NCBI RefSeq assembly: GCF_004006395.2
Contig: NZ_CP029758.2
Coordinates: forward strand, 1,178,001-1,242,000
Length of the DNA stretch: 64,000 nt
Source: Clostridium sp. AWRP
GTDB lineage: Bacteria; Bacillota; Clostridia; Clostridiales; Clostridiaceae
Direction: 5' to 3'
The position numbers and the translations under genes were made by a program. Below the pieces are notes generated by a model. It made no database searches. It was not told where the DNA came from and saw only the letters and a program-made list of their open reading frames with translations. Below, one piece after another: positions 23,249 through 31,444 of the stretch (position 1 is its first letter; each line of letters begins with the position of its first letter).

Positions 23249-24472
23249 TTGAAAAGGAAAAACTGTATAAGCAAGGTTATAATAGCTTTTATTACTATGA
23301 TTTTCTTGTTTACACTAGCAGGGTGTGGATCTAGTAATAATAAAACAACTAGTCAAAGTAGTACCACAACAACACAAAAAGAAAATAGTTCAAATACAAA
23401 ACAATCTGTAAGTGGAAATCTAAAAGTACATTACATAAATGTTGGACAAGGTGATAGTGAACTAATCCAGCAGGGTGACAAAAATATGCTGATTGATACG
23501 GGAACCAATGCATCAACCGATACGTTAATATCATATCTGCAATCCCAAAACATTAAAAAGATAGATTATTTAGTTCTTACTCATCCACATGAAGATCATA
23601 TTGGTGGGGCAGATGCAGTTATAAATAAATTTGATATAGGTACCATTTATATGCCTAAAGTAACTACGACTACAAAGACATTTGAAGATGTTATGACTGC
23701 TATGAAAAATAAAAATCTTAAAGCTACAACACCTAACCCTGGAGATACATTCAAGTTAGGTGAAGCAAGTTGTGAGATATTAGGACCTATAAATTCAAAT
23801 AAAGAAGATTTAAATACTTATTCTATAGTGATGAAGGTTACTTTTGGTAGTAACAAGTTTATGTTTACAGGGGATGCTCAAGCAAGTAATGAAGAGGATA
23901 TGATTAATAAAGGATACGACCTTAGTGCTGATGTTCTAAAGGTTGGACACCATGGAAGTCATACTTCAACTTCTGAGAATTTCTTAAACAAGGTAAATCC
24001 TAAATATGCAGTAATAAGCTGTGGAAAGAATAATGATTATGGCCACCCCCATAAAGAAACTATGGAACGATTGCAGTCTAAAAATATTTCAGTTTACCGT
24101 ACTGATGAAAGTGGAACAATAGTATGTACTAGTGATGGCAATAATATAACATTTAGTTGTAAACCAGGTGATTATAAATATGGAAGTGAAGGAAAGGCTG
24201 CCAATAGTACAAACAGTTTAACACAAATTCAATCCCAGCAGCAGAATTCAAGTAGCAGTACAACAAATGCTAGTGAGAATGCAGTATCACAGCAACAATC
24301 ATCTGCACAATCATCAAGTAATCAAAGTGAAACTGTGTATATAACTAAGACAGGACATAAATACCATAGGGCAGGATGTAAATATTTAGCTAGAAGTCAG
24401 ATACCCATATCGTTAGGTCAAGCAGAGTCAGAAGGGTATACTCCTTGTAGCAAATGTAATCCACCTCAATAA
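23249..24472 (+). CDS. Secreted metallo-beta-lactamase-fold lipoprotein (ComEC C-terminal-like)
   Basis: A 407-residue protein read from TTG with GGGGGG 8 nt upstream. A lipoprotein signal is clear (FITMIFLFTLAGCGSS, lipobox LAGC, Cys26). After a Ser/Thr/Gln linker, residues ~55-300 are a metallo-beta-lactamase domain of the ComEC/Rec2 C-terminal type: VGQGDSELIQ, HPHEDHIGG, FTGDAQ and KVGHHGSHTS hold the metal ligands. The C-terminal ~45 residues (HKYHRAGCKYLARSQ...PCSKC) form the Cys/His domain often attached to extracellular clostridial nucleases. Probably a surface nuclease or phosphodiesterase. Own promoter and terminator. Confidence 0.85.
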   Translation: MKRKNCISKVIIAFITMIFLFTLAGCGSSNNKTTSQSSTTTTQKENSSNTKQSVSGNLKVHYINVGQGDSELIQQGDKNMLIDTGTNASTDTLISYLQSQNIKKIDYLVLTHPHEDHIGGADAVINKFDIGTIYMPKVTTTTKTFEDVMTAMKNKNLKATTPNPGDTFKLGEASCEILGPINSNKEDLNTYSIVMKVTFGSNKFMFTGDAQASNEEDMINKGYDLSADVLKVGHHGSHTSTSENFLNKVNPKYAVISCGKNNDYGHPHKETMERLQSKNISVYRTDESGTIVCTSDGNNITFSCKPGDYKYGSEGKAANSTNSLTQIQSQQQNSSSSTTNASENAVSQQQSSAQSSSNQSETVYITKTGHKYHRAGCKYLARSQIPISLGQAESEGYTPCSKCNPPQ

Positions 24473-24477
24473 AAAGT

Positions 24478-24502
24478 AAGCTCCGGAAATCCGGAGCTTT
24501 TT
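24478..24502. terminator. Bidirectional terminator between lipoprotein and Xre gene
   Basis: AAGCTCCGG (24478-24486) and CCGGAGCTT (24491-24499) with loop AAAT; T runs follow on the + strand and, reading leftward, on the - strand. It serves the two convergent genes. Confidence 0.9.
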
Positions 24503-24525
24503 CAATTCTTACATTAATATATAGG

Positions 24526-24996
24526 TTATTTTTTTATATTGAGTTTATTTATAATCTTTAGTTCAAATAATTTCTTTCTTAATTTTATATAAAGATCTCG
24601 TCCTAATTTTGCACCTAGCTCCCACTCTCTATATGTATAAGGGTTAATTCCTAGAATATTTTCTACATCATTATATGTCCAATTATTTTGCAATCTAAGA
24701 TTTTCAAAGAAATTTTTGTATTTAGGGCTTGTTATGAATAAGTAATAATTATCCATTAGCTTTTTAACATCAATTTTTAGAATATTAGCCATTTTGATTA
24801 AAGATGGATATCTTGGATAGAATATGTCATGTTCATAATAATAGAATTGGCAGGGGTCTATTCCCATTAAAGTACCTAGTTCTTTTTGAGTGAAATTCTT
24901 AAGCAGTCTATATTTTTTAATTTTAGATCCAATGCTTGATGTAAAAGTAGTGTCTTTTAGTTCAACAATAGTTCCAAATGTCGCATTTTTAATCTT
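24526..24996 (-). pseudogene. Xre-type regulator truncated at its 5' end by the junction
   Basis: The frame reads leftward and contains a full helix-turn-helix (IGSKIKKYRLLKNFTQKELG then TLMGIDPCQFYYYEH) and a second HTH-like unit (FFENLRLQNNWTYNDVENIL). The only ATG (24865-24867) lies inside the first HTH and would destroy it. Upstream the frame stays open (KNATFGTIVELKDTTFTSS) to the junction and on into pilB sequence as far as 25026, but no ATG, GTG or TTG occurs. The real start must have lain on sequence no longer adjacent. Likely an element gene whose 5' end lies at the other end of the element. Confidence 0.7.
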
Positions 24997-25000
24997 GGTG
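24990..25000. mobile_element. Right junction of the integrated element (candidate attR)
   Basis: Left of about 24997 the + strand frame codes no pilus-ATPase-like sequence (SKCRIFNL); from 24997 it reads GATGSGKSTTLY, the ATPase Walker A motif, and continues as a good GspE/PilB protein. The leftward Xre frame loses its start at the same place. This marks the element-host boundary to within a few bases. The other boundary is outside the window. Confidence 0.7.
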
Positions 25001-25722
25001 CAACCGGTTCCGGGAAATCCACCACATTATATTCTCTGTTAAATAATGTAAACAGATGTGAAAAAAATATAGTTAGCATAGAAGATCCTGTGGAATATAC
25101 ATTAGAAGGTATAAATCAAGTAAATGTAAACACCAAGATAGGGTTTAATTTTGCAGAAGGATTGAGAAGTATACTCAGGCAGGATCCAGATGTAATAATG
25201 GTAGGTGAAATAAGAGATGAGGAAACAGCTCATATAGCAATAAGGGCAGCAGTAACGGGGCACTTGGTTTTGAGTACACTGCATACTAATAATCCTCTTG
25301 AATCTGTCATAAGGCTTCAAGATATGGGAGTACCAGAATATTTTATAGAAGATGCTCTGGTAGGTGTAATATGCCAGAGACTAGTTAGAAAAATATGTAC
25401 TCATTGTAAAAGCAGGTATGTACCTTCACTTCAAGAGATTAAAGAACTAAATTTATCTTCTAATTGTTATTTATATAGAGGAAAAGGGTGTTCTAAATGC
25501 AGTCATACAGGATATAAGGGAAGAACAGTAGTATACCAGATAGTTAGCAGGGAAGATATTAAAAGACAGTATATAAAAAATAATAAAATTAATTTTAAAG
25601 ATGGTATAAAAGAATCAAATACGATTTCCTTGAGACAAAAATGTATAGAGCTTATTAAATCAGGAATTACAACTTATGAAGAATTATTAAGGTTAAATTT
25701 ATCTGATGACTACCCACACTAA
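24997..25722 (+). pseudogene. pilB: Type IV pilus assembly ATPase, 3' part only
   Basis: The fragment begins at the P-loop GATGSGKSTTLYSLL and continues through the Walker B region (RQDPDVIMVGEIRDEETA), the His-box (HLVLSTLHTNNPLES), and the Cys4 zinc motif (CTHCKSRY...GCSKCSHTGYKGR) to a normal end (SGITTYEELLRL). About 240 residues are present; the N-terminal domain and the strand before the P-loop are absent, replaced by unrelated sequence. A complete PilB/GspE is ~550 residues, so the gene is split. PilC and pilins follow, so this is the host type IV pilus operon. Confidence 0.85.
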
Positions 25723-25906
25723 TACTCCCACTTTTTTCAATTTGGAGTAAAGAGCGGCTACGTGCCTGGATAACGATTTTTCCTAAAGAATAACGCCTTC
25801 TAACTGATGAAGCACTAAGAAGCCTGTTAATAAGCATCAGATGGAGTTAAAACTCCATGTGATGCCAAGAACTCTGTTTATTTGATTGCAATATTAAGGT
25901 TAGGTG
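25723..25906 (+). other. Structured non-coding segment between pilB and pilC
   Basis: 184 bases without a gene, more GC-rich than its flanks. GCATC-AG-ATGGAGT-TAAA-ACTCCAT-GT-GATGC (25834-25865) is a long stem-loop; TACTCC...GGAGTA (near 25731-25750) and CTTCT...AGAAG (near 25798-25824) are further stems. It does not match the c-di-GMP-I or -II riboswitch signatures I know. It could be a leader RNA or a leftover end of an IS200/IS605-type element. Confidence 0.45.
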
Positions 25907-27104
25907 ATGGAATATAATAAAATACTGGGCAATTGATACAAAAGGTAAAAAAATTAAAGGTAAATGTGAAGATTCTGCATTTACAAGATTAAGACATACT
26001 TTAAGGAAAAAGGAATATTTTGTATATCAGACTATTTCTTTAGATAGTTATAAAAAAATATTTTTAAAAAATCCAGGACCAATGGATATAAGCATACTAT
26101 GTAGTCAATTGAGTGTTATGCTGGGGGCTGGAATAAGCATATCAAGAGTACTTGATAATTTGGAAACTCAGTGTAATAAAAGTTCCTTAAGATTAGCATT
26201 AAAATCTATAAAGGAAGATGTAATCAAAGGTCAAAGTATACACAGTAGTATGGCAAAGTTAAAAAAAATATTTCCTACTTTTATGATTGAAATGATAAGA
26301 GTGGGCGAGACTAGTGGAAAGCTAGGTGAAGTATTAGCGAAATTATCTGAATATTATGAAAAGGAAAACAATATAATTTCCACTATAAAAGCTTCTCTTA
26401 TATATCCAGCAGTAACTTTGATAACTTCTATATTCATTGTAATGTTTTTGATGATTAAAATAATACCACAATTTACAGATATTATACAGTCAAATGGGGG
26501 TGAAATACCAACTTTGACCAGAGTGGTAATGTACGTATGCCAATTTTTAAAGTTTTACTATTTGCAAGGAACTATAATTATAAGTTTAATTCTATTGTTC
26601 AGCTATAAATTTAGTAAAAGCAGCAGGGGAAGAAAAATTAGAGAGAGTATAAAGTTTAGAATACCTTATTTTAACAAGATGTATAATAAAATGTTTATTT
26701 TTAAAATATGTTCAGCTATGACTGTACTTAGTGAATCAGGAGTTAACATATTGAAGGCTTTAAAAATAATTAGGAATTTGATTGGAAGTGAAATTATGGC
26801 TGAAAGATTAGAAAACTCAATAAAATACATAGAACAAGGAGAAGGTATGAGCGATGCCTTAAATAAGGCAAAAATAAATGATAAATTATTCATATCCCTT
26901 GTTGCTACAGGGGAGGAAACGGGACAGATTGATTTAATGTTTGCTAAATTAGAAAAACTGTTTGGCAGTGAACTGGATAGATATTTTGAAAAAGCAACTA
27001 AAGTTATAGAGCCAATGATAATAATCATTCTCTCCCTATTTGTTGGAATATTTATTATATCTGCACTTATGCCTATTTTTACTATAATGGATTCTACCCT
27101 ATAA
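25907..27104 (+). pseudogene. pilC: Type IV pilus inner-membrane platform protein PilC, frameshifted near its start
   Basis: ATG 25907 (AAGG 7 nt upstream) reads MEYNK, then a run of four A (25919-25922) shifts frame; with three A it would read MEYNKYWAIDTKGKKIKG, the usual PilC/GspF N-terminus. The downstream frame has no ATG/GTG/TTG until 26082, so the in-frame protein (340 residues) would lack ~54 residues. The rest is intact: two T2SSF domains (ILCSQLSVMLGAGISI, FKICSAMTVLSESGVNIL) and three membrane segments. A sequencing error is possible. PilC anchors the ATPase and pilus rod. Confidence 0.75.
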
Positions 27105-27131
27105 ATTAAAAAGAAAGCTGGGTTATAAATT

Positions 27132-27524
27132 ATGAAGGTACATAAAAAGAAAAAAGGATTTACTCTTATAGAACTTATGCTCGTAGTTGCTATAATATTA
27201 GTTCTTCTAGGATTTTTGGTTCCTAAATTTTCTGGATATCAAAGCAAGGTAAGAACTGCTAAAGCCATAAATACGGCTAAACAGCTAGAAACAGCTGCTA
27301 TGGCTAGCTATGGAAATAGTGATGGAAAATTTGATACAGATGATGTGCAGGAATGTTTATCAAAGCTTACTTCTGCAGAAAACCCGCAAGTTTCAGCTGG
27401 GGACAGTGATCAATTTATAACTATAAGCTATAAAAGTGATGATAAAGATTATACTTTAGAAATAAATGCACAAGAAAGTTCCTATAAAGTTAAAAGTGAA
27501 GATAAGCAGATATTTCCTAAATGA
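27132..27524 (+). CDS. Type IV major pilin (prepilin)
   Basis: A 130-residue prepilin: short basic leader MKVHKKKKG, then FTLIELMLVVAIILVLLGFLVP, the classic type III signal with cleavage after Gly and Glu at +5. The C-terminal ~90 residues are acidic and short, as in small Gram-positive pilins, with no Cys pair. Ribosome-binding site AAAGCTGG is weak. Position right after pilC and before several minor pilins suggests it is the main subunit. Confidence 0.88.
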   Translation: MKVHKKKKGFTLIELMLVVAIILVLLGFLVPKFSGYQSKVRTAKAINTAKQLETAAMASYGNSDGKFDTDDVQECLSKLTSAENPQVSAGDSDQFITISYKSDDKDYTLEINAQESSYKVKSEDKQIFPK

Positions 27525-27581
27525 TAAAATTCATAATTTAATATTTAATTGTAAAAATTGTTGAATGAGGAGAATAATTTT

Positions 27582-28034
27582 ATGGCTGATAAAATTAAAA
27601 AAAGGGGATTTACTGTTATAGAACTTCTCTTAGTACTCAGCATATTTTCAATACTTTTAAGTTTTAGTCTGGTTAACTTAGGTACTTTTAGTAATCTTAA
27701 GAATAAGATAGATGTGGATCTTACTAATAACAATATTTTAGATTTTATAAATAAATCTAAAACCTACTGTAGGGACGAGAAAGAAGAGGGAGGATACATT
27801 TATTTTGATACAAAAAACAATGAAATAACTTTTAATGTAGAATTGGGCGAAATATTTAAGTTAAAGTTACCAGAAGGATTTGTATTAAACCGTGTAAGGG
27901 AGGATAACAGAATAAAAATAGATAACATGGGAATTACAGAGGATGCCTGCAGTATAAAATTTAAAGACAGGAAGGGAGAAATGCATTGCATTACTATGTG
28001 CGTGGGAACAGCTTACGTAGATATAAAGTATTAA
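27582..28034 (+). CDS. Minor pilin-like protein 1
   Basis: Read from ATG 27582 with GAGGAG 9 nt upstream. 150 residues; leader MADKIKKRG followed by FTVIELLLVLSIFSILLSFSLVN, a prepilin signal with Glu at +5. The remainder is a short globular domain ending with cysteines (DACSIKF, HCITMC). It belongs to the GspH/FimT-like class of minor pilins. The next gene starts inside its 3' end. Confidence 0.78.
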   Translation: MADKIKKRGFTVIELLLVLSIFSILLSFSLVNLGTFSNLKNKIDVDLTNNNILDFINKSKTYCRDEKEEGGYIYFDTKNNEITFNVELGEIFKLKLPEGFVLNRVREDNRIKIDNMGITEDACSIKFKDRKGEMHCITMCVGTAYVDIKY

Positions 28035-28522
28035 TTTGTGAACTAAAAAACTTTGTGGTAAAGATATTACCTAATAGGCAAAAGATACTCGTCAAAAGAG
28101 GATTCACACTAATTGAAGTGTTGTGCAGCATAACTATTTTCTCGGTATTATTTATGACTGCACTGTTTATTCAGGTAGATGCACTTAAAGTAAAAACATA
28201 TAACGAAGAAATGAATAATTGCACTTTAGTTATGGAATATGTGAAAAATAGTATTATGTATAACTGCAGCTATGATAGTTTATTGAATTTAAGAACGAAG
28301 GAAAAAACATATATAAACTGCAGCAATTTAAAGGTTCAACATAGTAGGAACATAAATGTAACTACTATGTTTTCAGATGAAAAACCCTTAAAAGAACCTT
28401 ACATAATTTTAAAGGTAACGGGTGAAAAAGTGCTAAGGGTAAATTTACAGCTCCATGCTAAAATGTATGGAAATATAAAGGTTGAGGAATGTGATTTTTA
28501 TAAAGGAAATTATAAAAAATAG
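27986..28522 (+). CDS. Minor pilin-like protein 2
   Basis: Starts at TTG 27986, inside the previous gene, because AAGGGAG lies 7 nt upstream. 178 residues with an unusually long leader (~39 residues) before KRGFTLIEVLCSITIFSVLFMTA. A later GTG (28055) would shorten the leader but has no ribosome-binding site. The globular part contains several cysteines. GspI/PilV-like minor pilin of the same operon. Confidence 0.72.
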   Translation: MHYYVRGNSLRRYKVLICELKNFVVKILPNRQKILVKRGFTLIEVLCSITIFSVLFMTALFIQVDALKVKTYNEEMNNCTLVMEYVKNSIMYNCSYDSLLNLRTKEKTYINCSNLKVQHSRNINVTTMFSDEKPLKEPYIILKVTGEKVLRVNLQLHAKMYGNIKVEECDFYKGNYKK

Positions 28523-28988
28523 ATTAGATGTAAAAAAAGGATTTACAATTATAGAAATGCTTATGGTTATAGCGTTGATAACGGCAATAACTACCACACA
28601 AATAATTGTTATATCAAAATATATGAGGCTACACAGAGAAGAAATAAATTATAGTAGAGAAAATTTTTATGTAAATGAAGCTTTTATAATAATTGAATAT
28701 CAGATAAAAGCTGCAAAATACATAGATATAAAAAGCAATATGATAATTTTAAGGAGATATGATGATAAAGGGTATGATTATATAAAAAAGGACAGAAAAT
28801 CTAGTATCATAATTTCTTATGGTAGTCCTGATTCTTCTAATGTAAATAATGTGTTAAAAAATGTTAAAAACTTTTATGTGGAAAGGCAGGGAAAAGTGTT
28901 CTACATATCTATAAATACAAAGAAAGGTAATTTGTATAGAAGATGTTTTGCGATGGAAAGAGAAAAGTTAAAAAAGGATTTATATTGA
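28491..28988 (+). CDS. Minor pilin-like protein 3
   Basis: Read from GTG 28491 with AAAGG 9 nt upstream; TTG 28482 is a possible alternative. The product (165 residues) has leader ...NRLDVKKG then FTIIEMLMVIALITAITTTQIIV, a prepilin signal. The remaining domain is basic and beta-rich (GspJ/PilW-like). It overlaps both neighbouring genes, showing tight translational coupling in the pilus operon. Confidence 0.7.
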   Translation: MIFIKEIIKNRLDVKKGFTIIEMLMVIALITAITTTQIIVISKYMRLHREEINYSRENFYVNEAFIIIEYQIKAAKYIDIKSNMIILRRYDDKGYDYIKKDRKSSIIISYGSPDSSNVNNVLKNVKNFYVERQGKVFYISINTKKGNLYRRCFAMEREKLKKDLY

Positions 28989-29398
28989 TATATGTGCTTT
29001 TTATAGGGTGTATGTGTATTTTAATTTCTCTTGGATGTTACAGCATGGAAATGCACATTAGATCAAATAATTTAAATAGCCATAAAAAGTCTATTCAGGT
29101 GGATGTAACTGAAAAATACAGAGAATACCTTTTTACGGAGCTAAATGAGTATATAAGTAAAAGTTCATTTTGTGATGACAATGGAATAAAGAAATATATA
29201 TCTTCTTTAGATAATTTTAAAATATATTTTGAAGAATGTTATATCTTCTATGACAAGAATACGGATTGCTTTAAAGTGGAGTATATTTTTAATGGTGAAT
29301 TTTATAAAGAAGAAACTTATGAGTATGAAGTTAAAAATAGAGATATACTGTATAGTTGCATAGATTATTCTTTTAAGAAAGGTGGTTTAGAAAAGTGA
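28943..29398 (+). CDS. Minor pilin-like protein 4 (PilX/GspK-like)
   Basis: 151 residues; short leader MFCDGKRKVKKG, then FILIYVLFIGCMCILISLGCYSME. The +5 residue is Tyr instead of Glu, as in GspK/PilX-type tip pseudopilins. The start at 28943 has no good ribosome-binding site and overlaps the previous gene, so coupling is assumed. It ends in GTGA shared with the next start. Confidence 0.62.
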   Translation: MFCDGKRKVKKGFILIYVLFIGCMCILISLGCYSMEMHIRSNNLNSHKKSIQVDVTEKYREYLFTELNEYISKSSFCDDNGIKKYISSLDNFKIYFEECYIFYDKNTDCFKVEYIFNGEFYKEETYEYEVKNRDILYSCIDYSFKKGGLEK

Positions 29399-30129
29399 AT
29401 GAAAAAGCTATTTTAGAAATTAATAATAAAAATATAACATATAAAAAAATGGCCCAAAAACATTCTATATTCAATTTATTGAAGAAAAATAAAATAGATG
29501 AGAATGTTATTACTGTAAGTAAAATTGAGAACATAAAAATTGATCTGAAAAATAAGAAATTGTTTATATTAGTACATGGAGAAGAGATATATGTAACTGT
29601 TATGAAATTACCTAAATTGAAAAGTAAACTTCTCTACAAAGTCATAAGGGATGAATTAAAAAATAAATTTAAAAATCTAGATAATATAATGTTTTCATAT
29701 GAAATAGTTAAATCTAGTAAATACAATTTAGAAGTAATGGTTTCTTGTATGAATTGGCATAACATGGATATAGCAAAAGTGTGTAGTGACAGTGGTGCTG
29801 ATATTAAACAAATAGTACCAATTCAGTTTTATATGTGGTCAAAGCACAAAAACAGAATAAAAGATGAAAATTATATATTTATTTTAAATATGAATGATAT
29901 TACATATTTCATGGCTTGCTATAGAGATAAGATTATATTGAATAATGTATATAAAGATATACTTAAAGATGATTTTTTAGAAATTTTAGAACAATTTAGA
30001 TTTAAATTAAATATTTTAATGCCCAATTTTAACTTTGTCACTATAATCTTTGTGAATTTTATTTACAAAGATATAATGGAAAGTCTTTCTAGAAGTTATA
30101 AATGTAGAGACTTAGGGGATTTAAGATAG
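29395..30129 (+). CDS. PilM-like pilus assembly protein (divergent)
   Basis: GTG 29395 overlaps the previous stop (GTGA); AAAGGTGG is 9 nt upstream. The 244-residue protein is assigned by position (before PilN- and PilO-like genes) and by a weak actin-like pattern (IENIKIDLKNKKLFILVHGEEI, EILEQFRFKLNILMPN). It is shorter than standard PilM (~350 residues), so some ATPase elements may be missing. It would couple the cytoplasmic ring to PilN. Confidence 0.5.
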   Translation: MNEKAILEINNKNITYKKMAQKHSIFNLLKKNKIDENVITVSKIENIKIDLKNKKLFILVHGEEIYVTVMKLPKLKSKLLYKVIRDELKNKFKNLDNIMFSYEIVKSSKYNLEVMVSCMNWHNMDIAKVCSDSGADIKQIVPIQFYMWSKHKNRIKDENYIFILNMNDITYFMACYRDKIILNNVYKDILKDDFLEILEQFRFKLNILMPNFNFVTIIFVNFIYKDIMESLSRSYKCRDLGDLR

Positions 30130-30196
30130 TTTACCTGAGTTATTGTTATAGAGTGTTATGAAATTAAAATAATGAAATTAAGAGGTAGTTTGGTAC

Positions 30197-30640
30197 ATGA
30201 AAAACTTATATTTTTTACCACAGTGGTGTATAGAAAAAGGAAAAACTAAAAAGAATAAAAGTCTTAAGTTACTTATTTTGATTATTTTAATAGTAAACAT
30301 AATATTTTTAGATATACTTATCATAAATAGAAATCAATTAAATGATGTAGAAACTAGGTTGAAAGAACATAGTTCTGTAAAAAAGTTATCACATGATAAA
30401 AGCAGTACTTTTGAAAATTATTTAGATTTTTATAATTACATATATTTAGGAAGAAACTTTAAAAATGTAAATGTAGAAAATAAAAGTCTAGATTTAGATA
30501 TTGAAGGAGATGAGAAAGAGTGTTTTTCAGTAATTAAGGATGCAGAAAAGTCAAATAAGTTTATAATTAAAAGTTTTAAGCTAATGGGAAATGACGGGGG
30601 AGGAAATAAACTTTGGAAAGTAAATCTAAAATTAAAATAA
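30197..30640 (+). CDS. PilN-like pilus assembly protein
   Basis: 147 residues with N-terminal NLYFLPQWCIEKGK, echoing the PilN 'INLLP' motif that binds PilM, one membrane segment (LKLLILIILIVNIIFLDILII), then a coiled coil and a small alpha/beta domain. AGAGGTAG precedes ATG 30197. Bitopic alignment-complex protein of the type IV pilus. Confidence 0.65.
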   Translation: MKNLYFLPQWCIEKGKTKKNKSLKLLILIILIVNIIFLDILIINRNQLNDVETRLKEHSSVKKLSHDKSSTFENYLDFYNYIYLGRNFKNVNVENKSLDLDIEGDEKECFSVIKDAEKSNKFIIKSFKLMGNDGGGNKLWKVNLKLK

Positions 30641-30718
30641 AAATGTTTTATAAGACTATAAGTTATTCAACTTTCACACATACCAAACTGTGAATTTAAT
30701 TAAGGTGGAATATTAATA

Positions 30719-31138
30719 ATGAATATGGTAAATAATATATATAGAATTATTATAATATTTTTAGTGTGCAGTTGTACTGTATTTTTAATAGAAAATTATA
30801 ATGTGCTCAAAAGCATACAGAGTGAAAATGCTAAGCTTCAATTTGTAGAAAAAAACTTAAAAAATCAAATAAAAGATAAAGAACAAGTGAGTTGTACTGA
30901 TATTTTGAGAAAACTAAAGTGTATAGAAGGTGTGCAGATAACTAATGTGGCAAGCAATAATGATGGAAAGCTAATCGTACAGTTTGAAGTAATAGGGAAT
31001 CAAGCTGAAATCAAAAGTATTCTAGGAAAAGTTAAAAAAATTAAATATTTTAGTAACATAGATAATATTAAAATTGAACAGGATAAGTTTCAAGGGGTAA
31101 AAACAAAAGCAGATGTAAATTTTATCCGAAACTATTAA
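30719..31138 (+). CDS. PilO-like pilus assembly protein
   Basis: 139 residues: N-terminal membrane segment (IYRIIIIFLVCSCTVFLIEN), a coiled coil (LKSIQSENAKLQFVEKNLK), then a small ferredoxin-like domain (GKLIVQFEVIGNQAEIKSIL). This is the PilO/GspM plan, and it is the last gene of the pilus operon. AAGGTGG lies 10 nt before the ATG. A terminator follows. Confidence 0.6.
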   Translation: MNMVNNIYRIIIIFLVCSCTVFLIENYNVLKSIQSENAKLQFVEKNLKNQIKDKEQVSCTDILRKLKCIEGVQITNVASNNDGKLIVQFEVIGNQAEIKSILGKVKKIKYFSNIDNIKIEQDKFQGVKTKADVNFIRNY

Positions 31139-31161
31139 TTCTTCATTCTTAACTATTAACT

Positions 31162-31187
31162 AAAAAATTACGTCGTAATTTTTTTAT
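31162..31187 (+). terminator. Pilus operon terminator
   Basis: AAAAATTACG and CGTAATTTTT around a single central T form a near-continuous palindrome ending in seven T residues. Confidence 0.65.
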
Positions 31188-31346
31188 ATTAAGTCAAAGC
31201 TTCATATTATGGATCGAAGCAAGCACACATTAATATTTGCAAATAATCACAAGTTTTGATAAAATAACATTGTTCACTATGATGATAGAATGATATTATT
31301 TTAAATTTTATTTATTAAAATAAGAATTTTATCATTTAAATTATTA

Positions 31347-31440
31347 GCTAAATTTGATTTCAAATTTAGCAGGGAGTAATCTGCCATAAATTAAAGTAAT
31401 TATAAAGATATTATGCCCTGCTAAAATTTAGGGGGGTAAT
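31347..31440 (+). promoter_or_regulatory. pepP leader with two alternative hairpins
   Basis: GCTAAATTTG (31347-31356) pairs perfectly with CAAATTTAGC (31361-31370). The second arm plus AGGG can instead pair with CCCTGCTAAAATTT (31416-31429), 13 pairs with one bulged A. The second pairing ends just before the GGGGGG ribosome-binding site (31431-31436). Mutually exclusive stems suggest regulation. Confidence 0.45.
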
Positions 31441-31444
31441 TTAA

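Larger units (their letters stand above)
31139..31444. other. Intergenic region between pilus operon and pepP
   Basis: 306 bases: the pilus operon terminator (31162-31185), about 150 bases of AT-rich sequence without recognisable features, and the structured pepP leader (31347-31440). Confidence 0.6.

Noticed and set aside
25723..25906. c-di-GMP riboswitch before pilC
   Set aside because: No GCAAAGCC-type class I core and no class II pattern; left as an unassigned structured segment.
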